This document shows positions 46,494-55,649 of a DNA stretch of 64,000 nucleotides, piece after piece. Origin of the DNA: CAYNST01 sp964546435 (GTDB lineage Bacteria > Pseudomonadota > Gammaproteobacteria > Pseudomonadales > Cellvibrionaceae); assembly GCA_964546435.1 (NCBI GenBank), contig CAZJKJ010000002.1, forward strand, positions 62,001 through 126,000. The letters run 5' to 3'. The translations under genes and the position numbers were made by a program. Position 1 is the stretch's first letter. Each line of letters opens with the position of its first letter. The notes beneath the pieces were generated by a model. That model did not search any database. It saw only the letters and a list, made by a program, of their open reading frames with translations, and had not been told where the DNA came from.

Positions 46494-46527
46494 CGTCGGA
46501 TTGCGCGGCTGCGCCGCCAATCCGACG
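46494..46527. terminator. long hairpin directly after the upstream flagellin gene
   Basis: CGTCGGATTG / CAATCCGACG plus inner GCGGC / GCCGC gives a 15-pair stem with one bulged C and loop TGC, 15 bases past the flagellin stop. No T-run follows on the minus strand. It may stabilise the flagellin mRNA or act with Rho. Confidence 0.55.
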
Positions 46528-46541
46528 GGTTCCGGTAAAAC

Positions 46542-48287
46542 TTAACTTTGCAGTAACTGCAGAACTTGTTGCGGTTTCGCGTTGGCCTGGGCCAGCATGG
46601 CCTGGGAGGCCTGTTGCAGCACCTGGGCCCGGGACAGCTCAGCACTTTCCGCCGCAAAATCCGCGTCCATGATGCGCGACCGTGATGCCGAGGTGTTTTC
46701 CACCACGTTCATCAGGTTGCTCATGGTAAATTCCAGGCGGTTGGCCACCGCACCCATTTGTGCGCGGGTTTCGTTGATGGTTTCCAGGGCGACATCCACC
46801 ACTTTCAGGGCAAGGCTTGCACCTTCGGCGGTACTGATCGAGATATCGGCTATGGAATTGCCCACACTCTTGGCGCTGTTGGTTTCCAGCAGTCCGGTAA
46901 GCGCCAGCATATTAGTGGGTGCGCCTTTTCCGTACTCGACCGACACTTCGATTCCGCTGACTGAATCCAGTTTGAGCGTGTCACCGGTCAAAGTTGCCAC
47001 TACGCCATGCTCCGCCGACTTGGCGTTGATAGCGTCCCGTAACGCTGTCGCCTGCCCATTGGCGGTGCCGCCATCGGGCACTGTTTCCAGCGACACACCA
47101 TTAATCAGCAGCGCACCTTCCATAATCTGACCGAAAGCGGCCACAGGAATGCCGGTGATATCACCCGCTTCCGTGCGGGCGTTAACGCCAAGCTCCACTG
47201 CGTTGTCGGCCACTGCGCTATCGTATTCAATGGTGATGCCTTTATCGTCCTTGGAGGTAAAGCTCAGTGTGGCCTGATAGGCACCCGCAGCATCATATGT
47301 CGGTGAGGCATCAATACCGGTGCTGGCAGCTGTGGTGCCTGTATACTCCACCGCAATGGCCGCGCCTTCCGCGTTAGACATGATCAACTGGCCATTTTCG
47401 CCCAGTTCACCTTTAATTAGCCCGCCGGTTACACTGGTAATGCGCGCCGCCAGTTCCTCCATGCTGCCGGTATCGCTAATCTGATAAATATTCTGCGAGC
47501 CATCCGGCTGGAACAACGTCAGCTCCATAATTGCGCCGTCGCGCAACATGCCTGTACCGGGTCCGGTTGCGAGTACTTCTGTAAACGCCCGTGTTTCCAC
47601 GCCGGATACATTCTTCTCGAACAGTTCCAGCAGCTCCTTCATGTTGGTGGCACCGGCCAGATCACCGACGTTCTGCTTGTTGATGAACATCGAGTTGGTT
47701 GCAGTACCGTCAATGTCCGTAACACCGCCGGGCGGCACCGTCATCGACATGCCCACAATGTCACCACCAGCAGTACCGCCGAGGGTTTTAATATCCATCG
47801 CCGGAATATTCATGACGATGGTCTGCTCGGACTGAGAACCCACTTGCAGCTTGACATCGCCCATGCTGCCATCCAGCAGCGGCTGTCCGTTAAAGGTGGT
47901 GCTCGTGGCGATACGGTCGAGTTCCTGTTTGAGCTGCTGGACTTCCGCATCCAGCGTGGACCGATCGCTGTCGGAATAAATTCCGTTGGCGGACTGGATC
48001 GCCAGCTCGCGCATGCGCTGCAAAATGTTGGTGGTTTCATCCAGAGCACCTTCAGCGGTCTGGATCATGGAGACGCCGTCGTTGCCGTTTCGCACCGCCT
48101 GGTTCAGGCCGCGAATCTGCGAGGTCATCCGGTTGGAAATCGCCAGTCCGGCCGCATCATCTGCAGCGGAATTGATTCGCAAACCGGATGAGAGTCGCTC
48201 CATGGCCTGGGAAAGGTCGTTTCCAGATGTCACGAGTTGACGCTGTGCATTGAGTGAAGAAATATTGGTATTAATAACCAGTGGCAT
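46542..48287 (-). CDS. fliC: flagellin (upstream copy)
   Basis: 581 residues, a paralogue of the downstream flagellin. N-terminus TNISSLNAQRQLVTSGNDL and C-terminal ADFAAESAELSRAQVLQQAS are the assembly regions, ending LQLLQS. The centre has the same hook-IN units in different sequence (GALLINGVSLE...LKLDSVSGIEVSVEY) and a normal G+C content. GGAG lies ahead of the start; a sigma-54 promoter lies about 160 bases upstream. A two-flagellin filament is likely. Confidence 0.97.
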   Translation of the reverse strand: MPLVINTNISSLNAQRQLVTSGNDLSQAMERLSSGLRINSAADDAAGLAISNRMTSQIRGLNQAVRNGNDGVSMIQTAEGALDETTNILQRMRELAIQSANGIYSDSDRSTLDAEVQQLKQELDRIATSTTFNGQPLLDGSMGDVKLQVGSQSEQTIVMNIPAMDIKTLGGTAGGDIVGMSMTVPPGGVTDIDGTATNSMFINKQNVGDLAGATNMKELLELFEKNVSGVETRAFTEVLATGPGTGMLRDGAIMELTLFQPDGSQNIYQISDTGSMEELAARITSVTGGLIKGELGENGQLIMSNAEGAAIAVEYTGTTAASTGIDASPTYDAAGAYQATLSFTSKDDKGITIEYDSAVADNAVELGVNARTEAGDITGIPVAAFGQIMEGALLINGVSLETVPDGGTANGQATALRDAINAKSAEHGVVATLTGDTLKLDSVSGIEVSVEYGKGAPTNMLALTGLLETNSAKSVGNSIADISISTAEGASLALKVVDVALETINETRAQMGAVANRLEFTMSNLMNVVENTSASRSRIMDADFAAESAELSRAQVLQQASQAMLAQANAKPQQVLQLLQS

Positions 48288-48447
48288 AACCGGTCTCCGT
48301 ACGAGGACAAAAGTTCGTTAAATTTACCCGTCCCGTAAAGGACTGGAAGATGTCGGGCACTGCGTTCTGGCGTGAACTCGTCGGTGCTTTAACTGAGTCA
48401 GTGCCGGCGGCAAGGTTTTGACACACATTGCTCTTACTCAGTGTTAT

Positions 48448-48463
48448 TGCAGCACTCATGCCA
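48448..48463 (-). promoter_or_regulatory. sigma-54 promoter of the upstream flagellin
   Basis: On the minus strand TGGCATGAGTGCTGCA: GG and GC elements exactly 10 bases apart, matching the -24/-12 consensus at all but two positions. Start expected near 48437, giving a leader of about 150 bases. Confidence 0.7.
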
Positions 48464-48592
48464 ATTCATTAAACAACCAACAATCAATAACTTGTAACGC
48501 ATTTTTTAGTAAGGAGGGAAACCGCTGCCGGCACACCGGCGATTTTCTGCCGCTGCTGAAGTCGATTTTTAGTCAGGCTGCACTCCCCCGTC

Positions 48593-48614
48593 ATCCTGCG
48601 CGAAGTCGCAGGAT
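48593..48614. repeat. palindromic repeat, copy 5
   Basis: Stem ATCCTGCG / CGCAGGAT, loop CGAAGT, in the orientation of copy 1, preceded by CCGTC. No tandem array adjoins this copy. Confidence 0.9.
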
Positions 48615-48763
48615 CCATAACCCGCTCCCAGGCACGGGCTTCCATTCCGTTCAGTCAGGCGAACGGGAAAACTTTTGTTGAAAAGGCATTTCGAACACAA
48701 CTTGAAAAAGCAGGCAGTATGACGGGCGCGTTGCCGGCTTGCGCCGGCGGATGGGGGTAATCG

Positions 48764-50005
48764 TTACAGTTTGTTGATGAGGCTCAGTCGGCTGGCGCGG
48801 ATAAATGCCTGCTGGGCCGCTTCGAGTATCAGTGACTGCTGGGCCATGCGGATGGAGGCTTCGGCCACATCGAGATCGCGCAATTGCGACAGCGCTTCCT
48901 TGCCGACAAATTCTGTATCCAGATGAATTTCCCGCGTGGTGTCCAGGGTATTGCGACGCGCGCCCACTTCGGTGACGACATTGGAGACGTTTTCCTGAAT
49001 CTTCCCCAGATTCACGAGGGTCGATGCCACCATTTCACCCATGCGGGTTTTGCCTTCCGGCGTGTTGTCGAAATTTTTCAGCGCATCCCGCAGACGGGAA
49101 ACCGTTGTCAGCAGACCTTGATTCTCAGACGACTCCACCATGAATTTGTCACCGACTTTGGGTTCGCCCACAATCCGGACTGAAATTCCCTTCATTTCGA
49201 TTTCGTCACCATTCTTGAACGGCTGGTTCGCCACCACGACGCGCCCGGTGGATCGCTCCACAGCGGTGAAATTCTTTGACGGCGGCACCACGTCGGAATC
49301 CGGGTTGAAGGTAATGATCAGATCTTCCGGATAAAAATCGTTATACGCCTCCTGGTCAACCACCTGGCCGACGGTAATCTGCGCTGGCGGATTGCTGAGG
49401 TTGGCGCTGCTGGCGCTGGTGGTAAAGGTCTTATCCGCGCTGGGAATATCCACAAACAGTGCTTTGCCGGAATCTGAAGCGGCCACACTGGTGCTCGCGG
49501 AAATCTTGATGCGCAACTGGCCCTCATCCCCGTGATATTGAAAGCCCTGGGTATCGGAACCGGAAAACGGAGGCTGCGAACTTTTGTGACCGCCAAAAAT
49601 ATAATCGCCGTTGGCATTTCTTGAATTCATCAGGCTCATGAGTTCATCGAGCTTGCCACCGACTTCGCTGGCGATGGCCCGGTATTCGGAGGGTCCCAGG
49701 GTGCCGGTATTACCGGCGGAAACGGCCAGCTCCTGCAGCCTCATGATGGACGAGTTAATGCCGCCGAGCAGAGTTTCTTCCAGCGCCAGATTACTTTCTG
49801 CGATGTCGATGTTTTTGTTGTACTGACCAATGACATTGAGTTGATCGGTCAGTTGCAGAATCTTGGTCGCGGCCACCGGATCATCGGCCGGTGACAACAC
49901 CCGTCTGCCGGACGAAATCTGCTCCTGAGTTTTATTCAGCGCCTGGTTCGCATCGGCCATGCCTTTGCGGGCAATGTCGAACATTTGTGAGGATGAAACT
50001 CGCAT
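48764..50005 (-). CDS. flgL: hook-filament junction protein FlgL
   Basis: 413 residues (E. coli 317, P. aeruginosa about 440). N-terminal SSQMFDIARKGMADANQ and RRVLSPADDPVAATKI, and the flagellin-like C-terminal helix VAEASIRMAQQSLILEAAQQAF. It forms the second junction layer between hook and filament. Directly follows flgK (41 bases). Confidence 0.95.
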   Translation of the reverse strand: MRVSSSQMFDIARKGMADANQALNKTQEQISSGRRVLSPADDPVAATKILQLTDQLNVIGQYNKNIDIAESNLALEETLLGGINSSIMRLQELAVSAGNTGTLGPSEYRAIASEVGGKLDELMSLMNSRNANGDYIFGGHKSSQPPFSGSDTQGFQYHGDEGQLRIKISASTSVAASDSGKALFVDIPSADKTFTTSASSANLSNPPAQITVGQVVDQEAYNDFYPEDLIITFNPDSDVVPPSKNFTAVERSTGRVVVANQPFKNGDEIEMKGISVRIVGEPKVGDKFMVESSENQGLLTTVSRLRDALKNFDNTPEGKTRMGEMVASTLVNLGKIQENVSNVVTEVGARRNTLDTTREIHLDTEFVGKEALSQLRDLDVAEASIRMAQQSLILEAAQQAFIRASRLSLINKL

Positions 50006-50046
50006 AAATTACTCTTCCAAAGTCATTCGTCAAAAATTAATAATCG

Positions 50047-52806
50047 TCAGAATGAATTGATCAAACGTTCAAAAATATCGCGGGCCACCGAAATCACCTG
50101 AGCGTTGGCCGAGAACAGTTGTTCGAAACGGATCAGGTCGGCGGCTTCCTCATCGAGGTTTACGCCGGAAATGGACTCGCGCAAACTCTCCGACTGATTC
50201 ATCACATGCTGCGCCGCTTCCCGGTTCAGTTTTGCCGAGTGGGCGGCGGTGCCGACTTTTTCCACCAGCGATCCATAGGACTGGCTGAATGACGCGCTAC
50301 CGCCCGCCAGGGTTTTCGCGTCCTGCAGCGCGGCGAGGTTCAGCGCGTTGCGGTTGTCCATGGCGGCATTGCTGTTGAAGCTCAGGGTAAACCGGTCGCC
50401 CGCCGCCGGTGTGCCGCTAATGGATGCCTGGATGCCCCACATCGCCGGCACGGCAAACTCCGCTGCGGCGGTATTGCCAAACAGCATACTGCCGGCAGCC
50501 GGTGTCGCCAGGCTCATGCCCGCCGCCAGGGTGATATCGAGCTGCCCGCCCACGGCGATGCTGGAGGTCGCACCGGCGCCGGCGCCGGTCAGTGCAGCGG
50601 CCGGATTTTCGGAGTCGCTGACGCCGAGGGTATCGCCTGGCGCACCCGTCAGACCGAAGCGCAGATCATCCCCCTCGCTGGCGTGAACCCGCAGCTCCGG
50701 GGCACCGGTGGCGGGGTTGGTGCCGGCCGATGCGTAGATGCCCGCTGCCTTGAGGGCGGGATTGGCATTGATGCGCGCGCTCAAATAGTCATTGAACGCA
50801 TCGGGATCTGTATCAGGATCCGGCACATCGCCCGCCAGCACATTGGCGCCGGAAACCGGATCGATCTCATAGGGCAGCAGTGGCTCGCCATTGAGTTCGA
50901 TCTGCAGCGGGCTGGCCAGCGTCAGGTCCGGGTCCGAGAGTGTCGCCGAGGTAAAAGCGTTGGCGGTCACGCCGGGAATACTGCCCAACTGGCTGGCAAT
51001 CTGCCGGGCCGACGCATTCTGGTCCGTGGACAGATGCGTGACCGCCGACTGCCCCGGCACGCTGGACGGACGGGAAATCGACAGCATCTCCGCCGGATAC
51101 CCGTTAGTGGCCAGAGCCGGATCAGTCGTCGCGACGCGGCCGGCCGGCAGGCCGATCATCTGGCCAGCGGTGGTGATTTGTGTCTGCCCTGCCCCGCCAC
51201 TGAACAGCGGATTGTCACTGCCAGGAACAAACCGCTGATCACGAATCGGCGGATCCAGATGCACCGGATTGGCGGGGTCGGAATTATCGAGAACGTCGTA
51301 CGTGGTCGGCGTGCGGAATACCACCACCAGAGGTGGCTCCATGTCTCCGTCCGGCGTAAACGGCGGCACGGGATTGCCCTGGGCATCGAGAACCGCGGTC
51401 ACTTCACCCGCACTGATTCTGCCCGAACCGGTATTGCCGGAATGAGCCTGAGTGGACAGCGGGCTGGCAAAGGCCAGCTCGGCGCCATCGGCTATCACGG
51501 CGTGCATGGCTTCAGCAGCGCCGCGCGCCGGTTGCAGGGTGAACTTTTCACCAGCCGGAAAAGAGCCTCGCTGAAACTGCAATTCCATGCCATCGAAACT
51601 GACCGATAACGGCAGGCGCCCGGTCAGGGTGCCGCTGGCAACTTCGGTGTTGTCGCTGGCACGGGTAATCCGGTACAAACCGCCCTCGTGCATGCTGACC
51701 GAGTAGTCCCCGCCGGTGAGCTGCGCCGCGTCGCGGATAAACAGCGCCATGCCGCTATCACTGCCGCCGCGATTGGTGGCAGCGCCGATAACGCGCTTGC
51801 CGGCCAACTGAGGGTCGTTGATGTCATTGAAAAACAGGCCACCAAACTGGCTATCCAGATCCAGCCCCTGGGCGTGGGCCTTGTTGAAACTGTCGGCAAT
51901 GCCGAGAGCCATGCGGCCGACGTGGTTGTAGGCATCCTGCATGATCTGATCGCTGAATCGCAGCAGCCCGCCAATCTCGCCACCCGTAAGGGAATCGGTA
52001 ATCACCTCGGACCGGTTGCCAGTATTGACGAGAATGTCCATTCGCGTCGGATCGGAACTCCGGGGTTTTAACTCCAGCGCGTTGGCATCCACGCCCAGCA
52101 CCAGTGACTGACCGGTCCCGATGGCCACATTGATATGACCACCGCCCTGGTCGTAAACCTGAACGGGGACCAGCGCCGACAATTCCTTCAGAGCCAGGTC
52201 GCGCTTGTCCAGCAGATCATTCGGTTGCGACCGGGACGAACCCCAGACGTCGCCGATTTTACTGTTCAGCTGGGCGATGTTGGCGGCCAGGGCATTGATC
52301 TTCGCCGTGGCCCCTTTGAGTGCTGCCTGGGTGCCGGCGTCGATGGTCTGCATCCGGCTGTAGACGGTGTTGAAGCGGTCGCTGAGGTTGTCCGCCTCGC
52401 TGATGACCAACTGCCGGGCCGCCAGGGAAGTGGGATCGTCCGCGCCATTCTGCACGGCATTGAAAAAGTTGTTCAAACCACTGGTAAGGCCGGTGCTTTC
52501 ATCGGACAGCAGATTGTCCAGCTGGGTTACCTGGGTATAGAAACTGTCCATATCGTGGAACAGGGTCGTATCGGTGCGCAGCTGGGTGGTGATGAACTGG
52601 TTGACTGTGCGCTCGATGTTGCTGATGTTGGCGCCATTGCCGACCCAGCTGCCCTGATAGAAAGACGCGGGATTGGTGACGGCATCCGTGCGCTGACGGC
52701 TGTAGCCCTCGGTATCGGCGTTGGCAATATTGTGCCCGACCGTGCGCAGCCCGGTCTGGCTGATTTTCAGCCCGGAGACGCTAATTCCTAACAGATCACT
52801 GGCCAT
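50047..52806 (-). CDS. flgK: hook-associated protein 1, expanded
   Basis: 919 residues, versus 547 in E. coli and 683 in P. aeruginosa. Intact ends: LLGISVSGLKISQTGL, NADTEGYSRQRTDA and the C-terminal VNLDEEAADLIRFEQLFSAN. The extra length is in the centre; residues about 586-779 share sequence with FlgE (ASARQIASQL, LQIELNGEPL, HASEGDDLR, SSIAVGGQLDITL, LFG). Forms the first hook-filament junction layer. In the flgF-flgL operon. Confidence 0.95.
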   Translation of the reverse strand: MASDLLGISVSGLKISQTGLRTVGHNIANADTEGYSRQRTDAVTNPASFYQGSWVGNGANISNIERTVNQFITTQLRTDTTLFHDMDSFYTQVTQLDNLLSDESTGLTSGLNNFFNAVQNGADDPTSLAARQLVISEADNLSDRFNTVYSRMQTIDAGTQAALKGATAKINALAANIAQLNSKIGDVWGSSRSQPNDLLDKRDLALKELSALVPVQVYDQGGGHINVAIGTGQSLVLGVDANALELKPRSSDPTRMDILVNTGNRSEVITDSLTGGEIGGLLRFSDQIMQDAYNHVGRMALGIADSFNKAHAQGLDLDSQFGGLFFNDINDPQLAGKRVIGAATNRGGSDSGMALFIRDAAQLTGGDYSVSMHEGGLYRITRASDNTEVASGTLTGRLPLSVSFDGMELQFQRGSFPAGEKFTLQPARGAAEAMHAVIADGAELAFASPLSTQAHSGNTGSGRISAGEVTAVLDAQGNPVPPFTPDGDMEPPLVVVFRTPTTYDVLDNSDPANPVHLDPPIRDQRFVPGSDNPLFSGGAGQTQITTAGQMIGLPAGRVATTDPALATNGYPAEMLSISRPSSVPGQSAVTHLSTDQNASARQIASQLGSIPGVTANAFTSATLSDPDLTLASPLQIELNGEPLLPYEIDPVSGANVLAGDVPDPDTDPDAFNDYLSARINANPALKAAGIYASAGTNPATGAPELRVHASEGDDLRFGLTGAPGDTLGVSDSENPAAALTGAGAGATSSIAVGGQLDITLAAGMSLATPAAGSMLFGNTAAAEFAVPAMWGIQASISGTPAAGDRFTLSFNSNAAMDNRNALNLAALQDAKTLAGGSASFSQSYGSLVEKVGTAAHSAKLNREAAQHVMNQSESLRESISGVNLDEEAADLIRFEQLFSANAQVISVARDIFERLINSF

Positions 52807-52834
52807 ACTTTAACCTCGGACACCGCCCGCTTAA

Positions 52835-53782
52835 TCACAGTCCAGAATCGCCGGAGCGATCCATCAATTTGTTCAATGAGTCGAACACCGCCAGCACCTT
52901 TTTGGCATAGGCCGGGTCAGTTGCGTAGCCGGCCTGCTGCAATTGCCGGATAAATTCCTTGCCGTCCGCCACCGCATCCAGAGCACCGCGATAACGCGGG
53001 TTGTCCCGGATGAAATCCGCAAAATCCTCGGCACTCCGGGAGACAGAGTCATAGCGGCGAAAGGCGGCCTGCTCCATCACCGGACGGCCTTCCCGATATT
53101 CCCGGGTACTCACTTCCACCTTCTCGCCCTGCCAGCGGCTGTCCGCCTTGATGTTGAACAGGTTGTTACTGCTGTTGCCCGCCGCATCCTTCACCACAAA
53201 TTTCCCCCAGCCGGTTTCCAGAGCGGCCTGCGCCACCATGATCAGCGGGTTGATGCCAATACTGGCCGCCGCTTTTTTGACGACCGGCAGCACCGAATCC
53301 ATAAACGCCCTGGGCGAATCCGCCATGTTCGGGCCGTCCACCGCATCACGGCGTTCAATATCGTCAGATTTCGGTGACGGTTGCGGTGAAGTTTGCGGTG
53401 TAGCAATTCGCGGGCCGGGTGGTGCCAGGGTTGTGGCATCTCCCGGCGGCGTATCGCTGCGCCGGTCGCTGTAACGGTCTTTCATCTGCGCATACAACGC
53501 ATCCGCAATGCCGATACCCTTACCATGTGACATGGTCAGAGCCAGCTGCTGGTCGTACATATCGCGATACATGCCCCCTTCTTCGCCGCCGGACATATTG
53601 CTGTCCTCAAAGACTTCATTGGCCTGCCGCATGCTCTTGAGCATGATGTTGATAAAAATCGATTCGAACTGCTGGGCGACCTTGCGAAGCGCTTCATCCG
53701 GGTTCTTTTCAGTCTTGATGGACTGCAGAGCACTCAGGTCGTTGAAGTTCGGTACGGCGCCCGTGGAAGCGATTTTATTCAT
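52835..53782 (-). CDS. flgJ: rod cap and peptidoglycan hydrolase FlgJ
   Basis: 315 residues. N-terminal rod-cap domain (about 1-110, FESIFINIMLKSMRQAN, MYDQQLALTMSHGKGIGIA) and a C-terminal glucosaminidase domain (about 160-315) with the catalytic Glu in AALETGWGKFVV. It opens the peptidoglycan for rod growth. Five bases after flgI. Confidence 0.95.
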   Translation of the reverse strand: MNKIASTGAVPNFNDLSALQSIKTEKNPDEALRKVAQQFESIFINIMLKSMRQANEVFEDSNMSGGEEGGMYRDMYDQQLALTMSHGKGIGIADALYAQMKDRYSDRRSDTPPGDATTLAPPGPRIATPQTSPQPSPKSDDIERRDAVDGPNMADSPRAFMDSVLPVVKKAAASIGINPLIMVAQAALETGWGKFVVKDAAGNSSNNLFNIKADSRWQGEKVEVSTREYREGRPVMEQAAFRRYDSVSRSAEDFADFIRDNPRYRGALDAVADGKEFIRQLQQAGYATDPAYAKKVLAVFDSLNKLMDRSGDSGL

Positions 53783-53787
53783 GATTG

Positions 53788-54930
53788 TCAGATCACCATG
53801 ATTTCGGCGCGCAACGCACCAGCCTGCTGCAGCGCTTCAAGAATCGCCATCAAATCGCCAGGCGCAGCGCCCACTTCGTTGACGGCGCGAACAATGTCTT
53901 CCAGCGTCGGCTCCGGGCTGAACTGGAACATTTTGTTGCCTTCTTCCTCGATCGCCAGCTCGCTGTTGGGCGCCGCGATGGTACGGCCGCCACCCAGGGC
54001 ATTGGGCTGGCTGATGGAAACGCTTTCATTCACAGTCACCGTGAGGGAGCCATGAGTGATGGCCACCGGCGATATCCGCACATGCTGGCCCACCACAATG
54101 GTCCCGGTGCGGGAGTTGATCACTACCTTGGCCGCCACTGCGCCGGGCTGGACTTCCAGGTTCTCCAGCAGCGACAGAAAATCGACCCGTTGCGACGGAT
54201 TCTGGGGCGCCTGCACGGAAACCGAGACCGCATCCATCGGCATGGCGACGCCGGGGCCGAGCATGTCATTGATGCTCTGCGCCATGCGTTTGGCGGTGGT
54301 GAAATCTGCGGTATGGAGGTTGAAAATGATTCGGCCGTTATGGCCAAAGTTGGTCTCCACCGTGCGCTCGACAAAGGCACCGTTGGGGATTCGGCCCACA
54401 CTGGGAACGTTCACGGTAATTTTTGAACCGTCTTTGCCCTGCGCACCGAATCCACCCACCACCAGGTTGCCCTGGGCGACGGCGTAGACTTCGCCGTTCA
54501 CGCCTTTAAGTGGCGTCATCAACAGGGTTCCGCCCCGCAGGCTTTTCGCGTTGGCAATGGACGACACGGTAATGTCGATGGACTGCCCCGGCTTGGCAAA
54601 CGCCGGCAGTTCCGCGTGCACGGCCACCGCCGCCACGTTCTTCAGCTGAAAGCGAGCACCTTCCGGAATGGTAATGCCGAACTGCTTGAGCATTGCTGAA
54701 AAGGACTGGGTTGTGAACGGCGCCTGGTTGGTCTGGTCACCGCTGCCGTCCAGTCCGACCACGAGGCCATAGCCGATCAGCTGGTTTCCGCGCACGCCAT
54801 CCACGGATGCCAGATCCTTGATCCGCTCCCCGTAGACCGGCGCGGTCGCCACCAGCATCACGGCGCAAAGCACCGTGCCGGCTGCGCGAACCGCGTTGAT
54901 AACTGCATTGCCAATAACAAAAATGTGCAT
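53788..54930 (-). CDS. flgI: flagellar P-ring protein
   Basis: 380 residues from the ATG at 54930, after which a signal peptide ends near APVYG. The mature protein begins ERIKDLASVDGVRGNQLIGY and contains TNQAPFTTQS and NARTGTIVV-like motifs, normal for FlgI. The open frame upstream (to 55125) overlaps flgH and is not family-like. Periplasmic ring around the rod. Confidence 0.97.
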   Translation of the reverse strand: MHIFVIGNAVINAVRAAGTVLCAVMLVATAPVYGERIKDLASVDGVRGNQLIGYGLVVGLDGSGDQTNQAPFTTQSFSAMLKQFGITIPEGARFQLKNVAAVAVHAELPAFAKPGQSIDITVSSIANAKSLRGGTLLMTPLKGVNGEVYAVAQGNLVVGGFGAQGKDGSKITVNVPSVGRIPNGAFVERTVETNFGHNGRIIFNLHTADFTTAKRMAQSINDMLGPGVAMPMDAVSVSVQAPQNPSQRVDFLSLLENLEVQPGAVAAKVVINSRTGTIVVGQHVRISPVAITHGSLTVTVNESVSISQPNALGGGRTIAAPNSELAIEEEGNKMFQFSPEPTLEDIVRAVNEVGAAPGDLMAILEALQQAGALRAEIMVI

Positions 54931-54940
54931 GTATGTATTC

Positions 54941-55630
54941 TCAGAAAGGCCAGTAGCTACCGTTGAAGAAACGTCCCAGCCAGCCCATGGACTGTGACTG
55001 AGCCAGGTCGCCGGTACCGGAGTAACTGATGCGGGCATTGGCGACTTTGGTGGACAGCACGGTGTTGTCCGGCGTGACGTCATCGGGCCGGACCAGACCG
55101 CTGATGCGGATATATTCGTCCCCATGATTGAGCGTCATCCACTTTTCGCCGCGGATAACCAGCGTTCCGTTGGGCCAGACATCGACCACGCTGACCGAAA
55201 TGTTGCCGCGCAGATTATTGCGTTGGGCGGCATCGGCTTCTCCGGAAAACTCCCGCTGGGCGCCCAGATTGGCACCGAGCGTCAAGCCACCGGCGGTGAT
55301 TCCGCGACCGAGAAAGCTGGCCTCCGGAACCGTCACGTCCGAATCCTTGGAAATGCCGATGTTGGAGGATTTCTGGGAAACCGTCGCCTCGTCCAGCATG
55401 ATGGTAATGATGTCGCCCACGCGGGTGGCCTTGCGGTCCGAGAACAGATCCATGGAGCCGGAGTTCTGGAACAGCGAACCGTTGGAGCCCGCCAGAGGCT
55501 GTGGCGCCGGCGCCATCACCGGGGCGAAATGCGGATCGTCCGGCGCCGTGCGCGATTGACTCGCACAGGCGCCCAGCAGCACAACCGAGGCGCCGAATAG
55601 CAGCGATTGGATACAGCGAAAAATTGTCAT
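54941..55630 (-). CDS. flgH: flagellar L-ring lipoprotein
   Basis: 229 residues from the ATG at 55630. The signal peptide has lipobox LLGAC, so the mature protein is acylated. SLFQNSGSMDLFSDRKATRVGD and the ISGLVRPDDVTPDNTV segment are diagnostic. It forms the outer-membrane L ring. Ten bases before flgI. Confidence 0.97.
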   Translation of the reverse strand: MTIFRCIQSLLFGASVVLLGACASQSRTAPDDPHFAPVMAPAPQPLAGSNGSLFQNSGSMDLFSDRKATRVGDIITIMLDEATVSQKSSNIGISKDSDVTVPEASFLGRGITAGGLTLGANLGAQREFSGEADAAQRNNLRGNISVSVVDVWPNGTLVIRGEKWMTLNHGDEYIRISGLVRPDDVTPDNTVLSTKVANARISYSGTGDLAQSQSMGWLGRFFNGSYWPF

Positions 55631-55649
55631 TACCGGGGTACTCAGTCGA

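Larger units (their letters stand above)
45862..46541. other. 680-base stretch between the two flagellin genes
   Basis: No gene. Holds the sigma-28-like promoter of the downstream flagellin, one perfect and one degenerate palindromic repeat, the 18-base tandem array, and the long hairpin after the upstream flagellin. Confidence 0.75.
48288..48763. other. 476-base stretch between flgL and the upstream flagellin
   Basis: No gene. Holds a sigma-54 promoter and palindrome copy 5. Close to the flgL stop a GCCGGC/GCCGGC hairpin (48733-48748) without T-run may end the flgF-flgL transcript. Confidence 0.6.

Noticed and set aside
46142..46657. 171-codon minus-strand frame between the flagellins
   Set aside because: Contains translated tandem repeats and palindromes (HPARSRR, CHHTAF) and the flagellin end in another frame.
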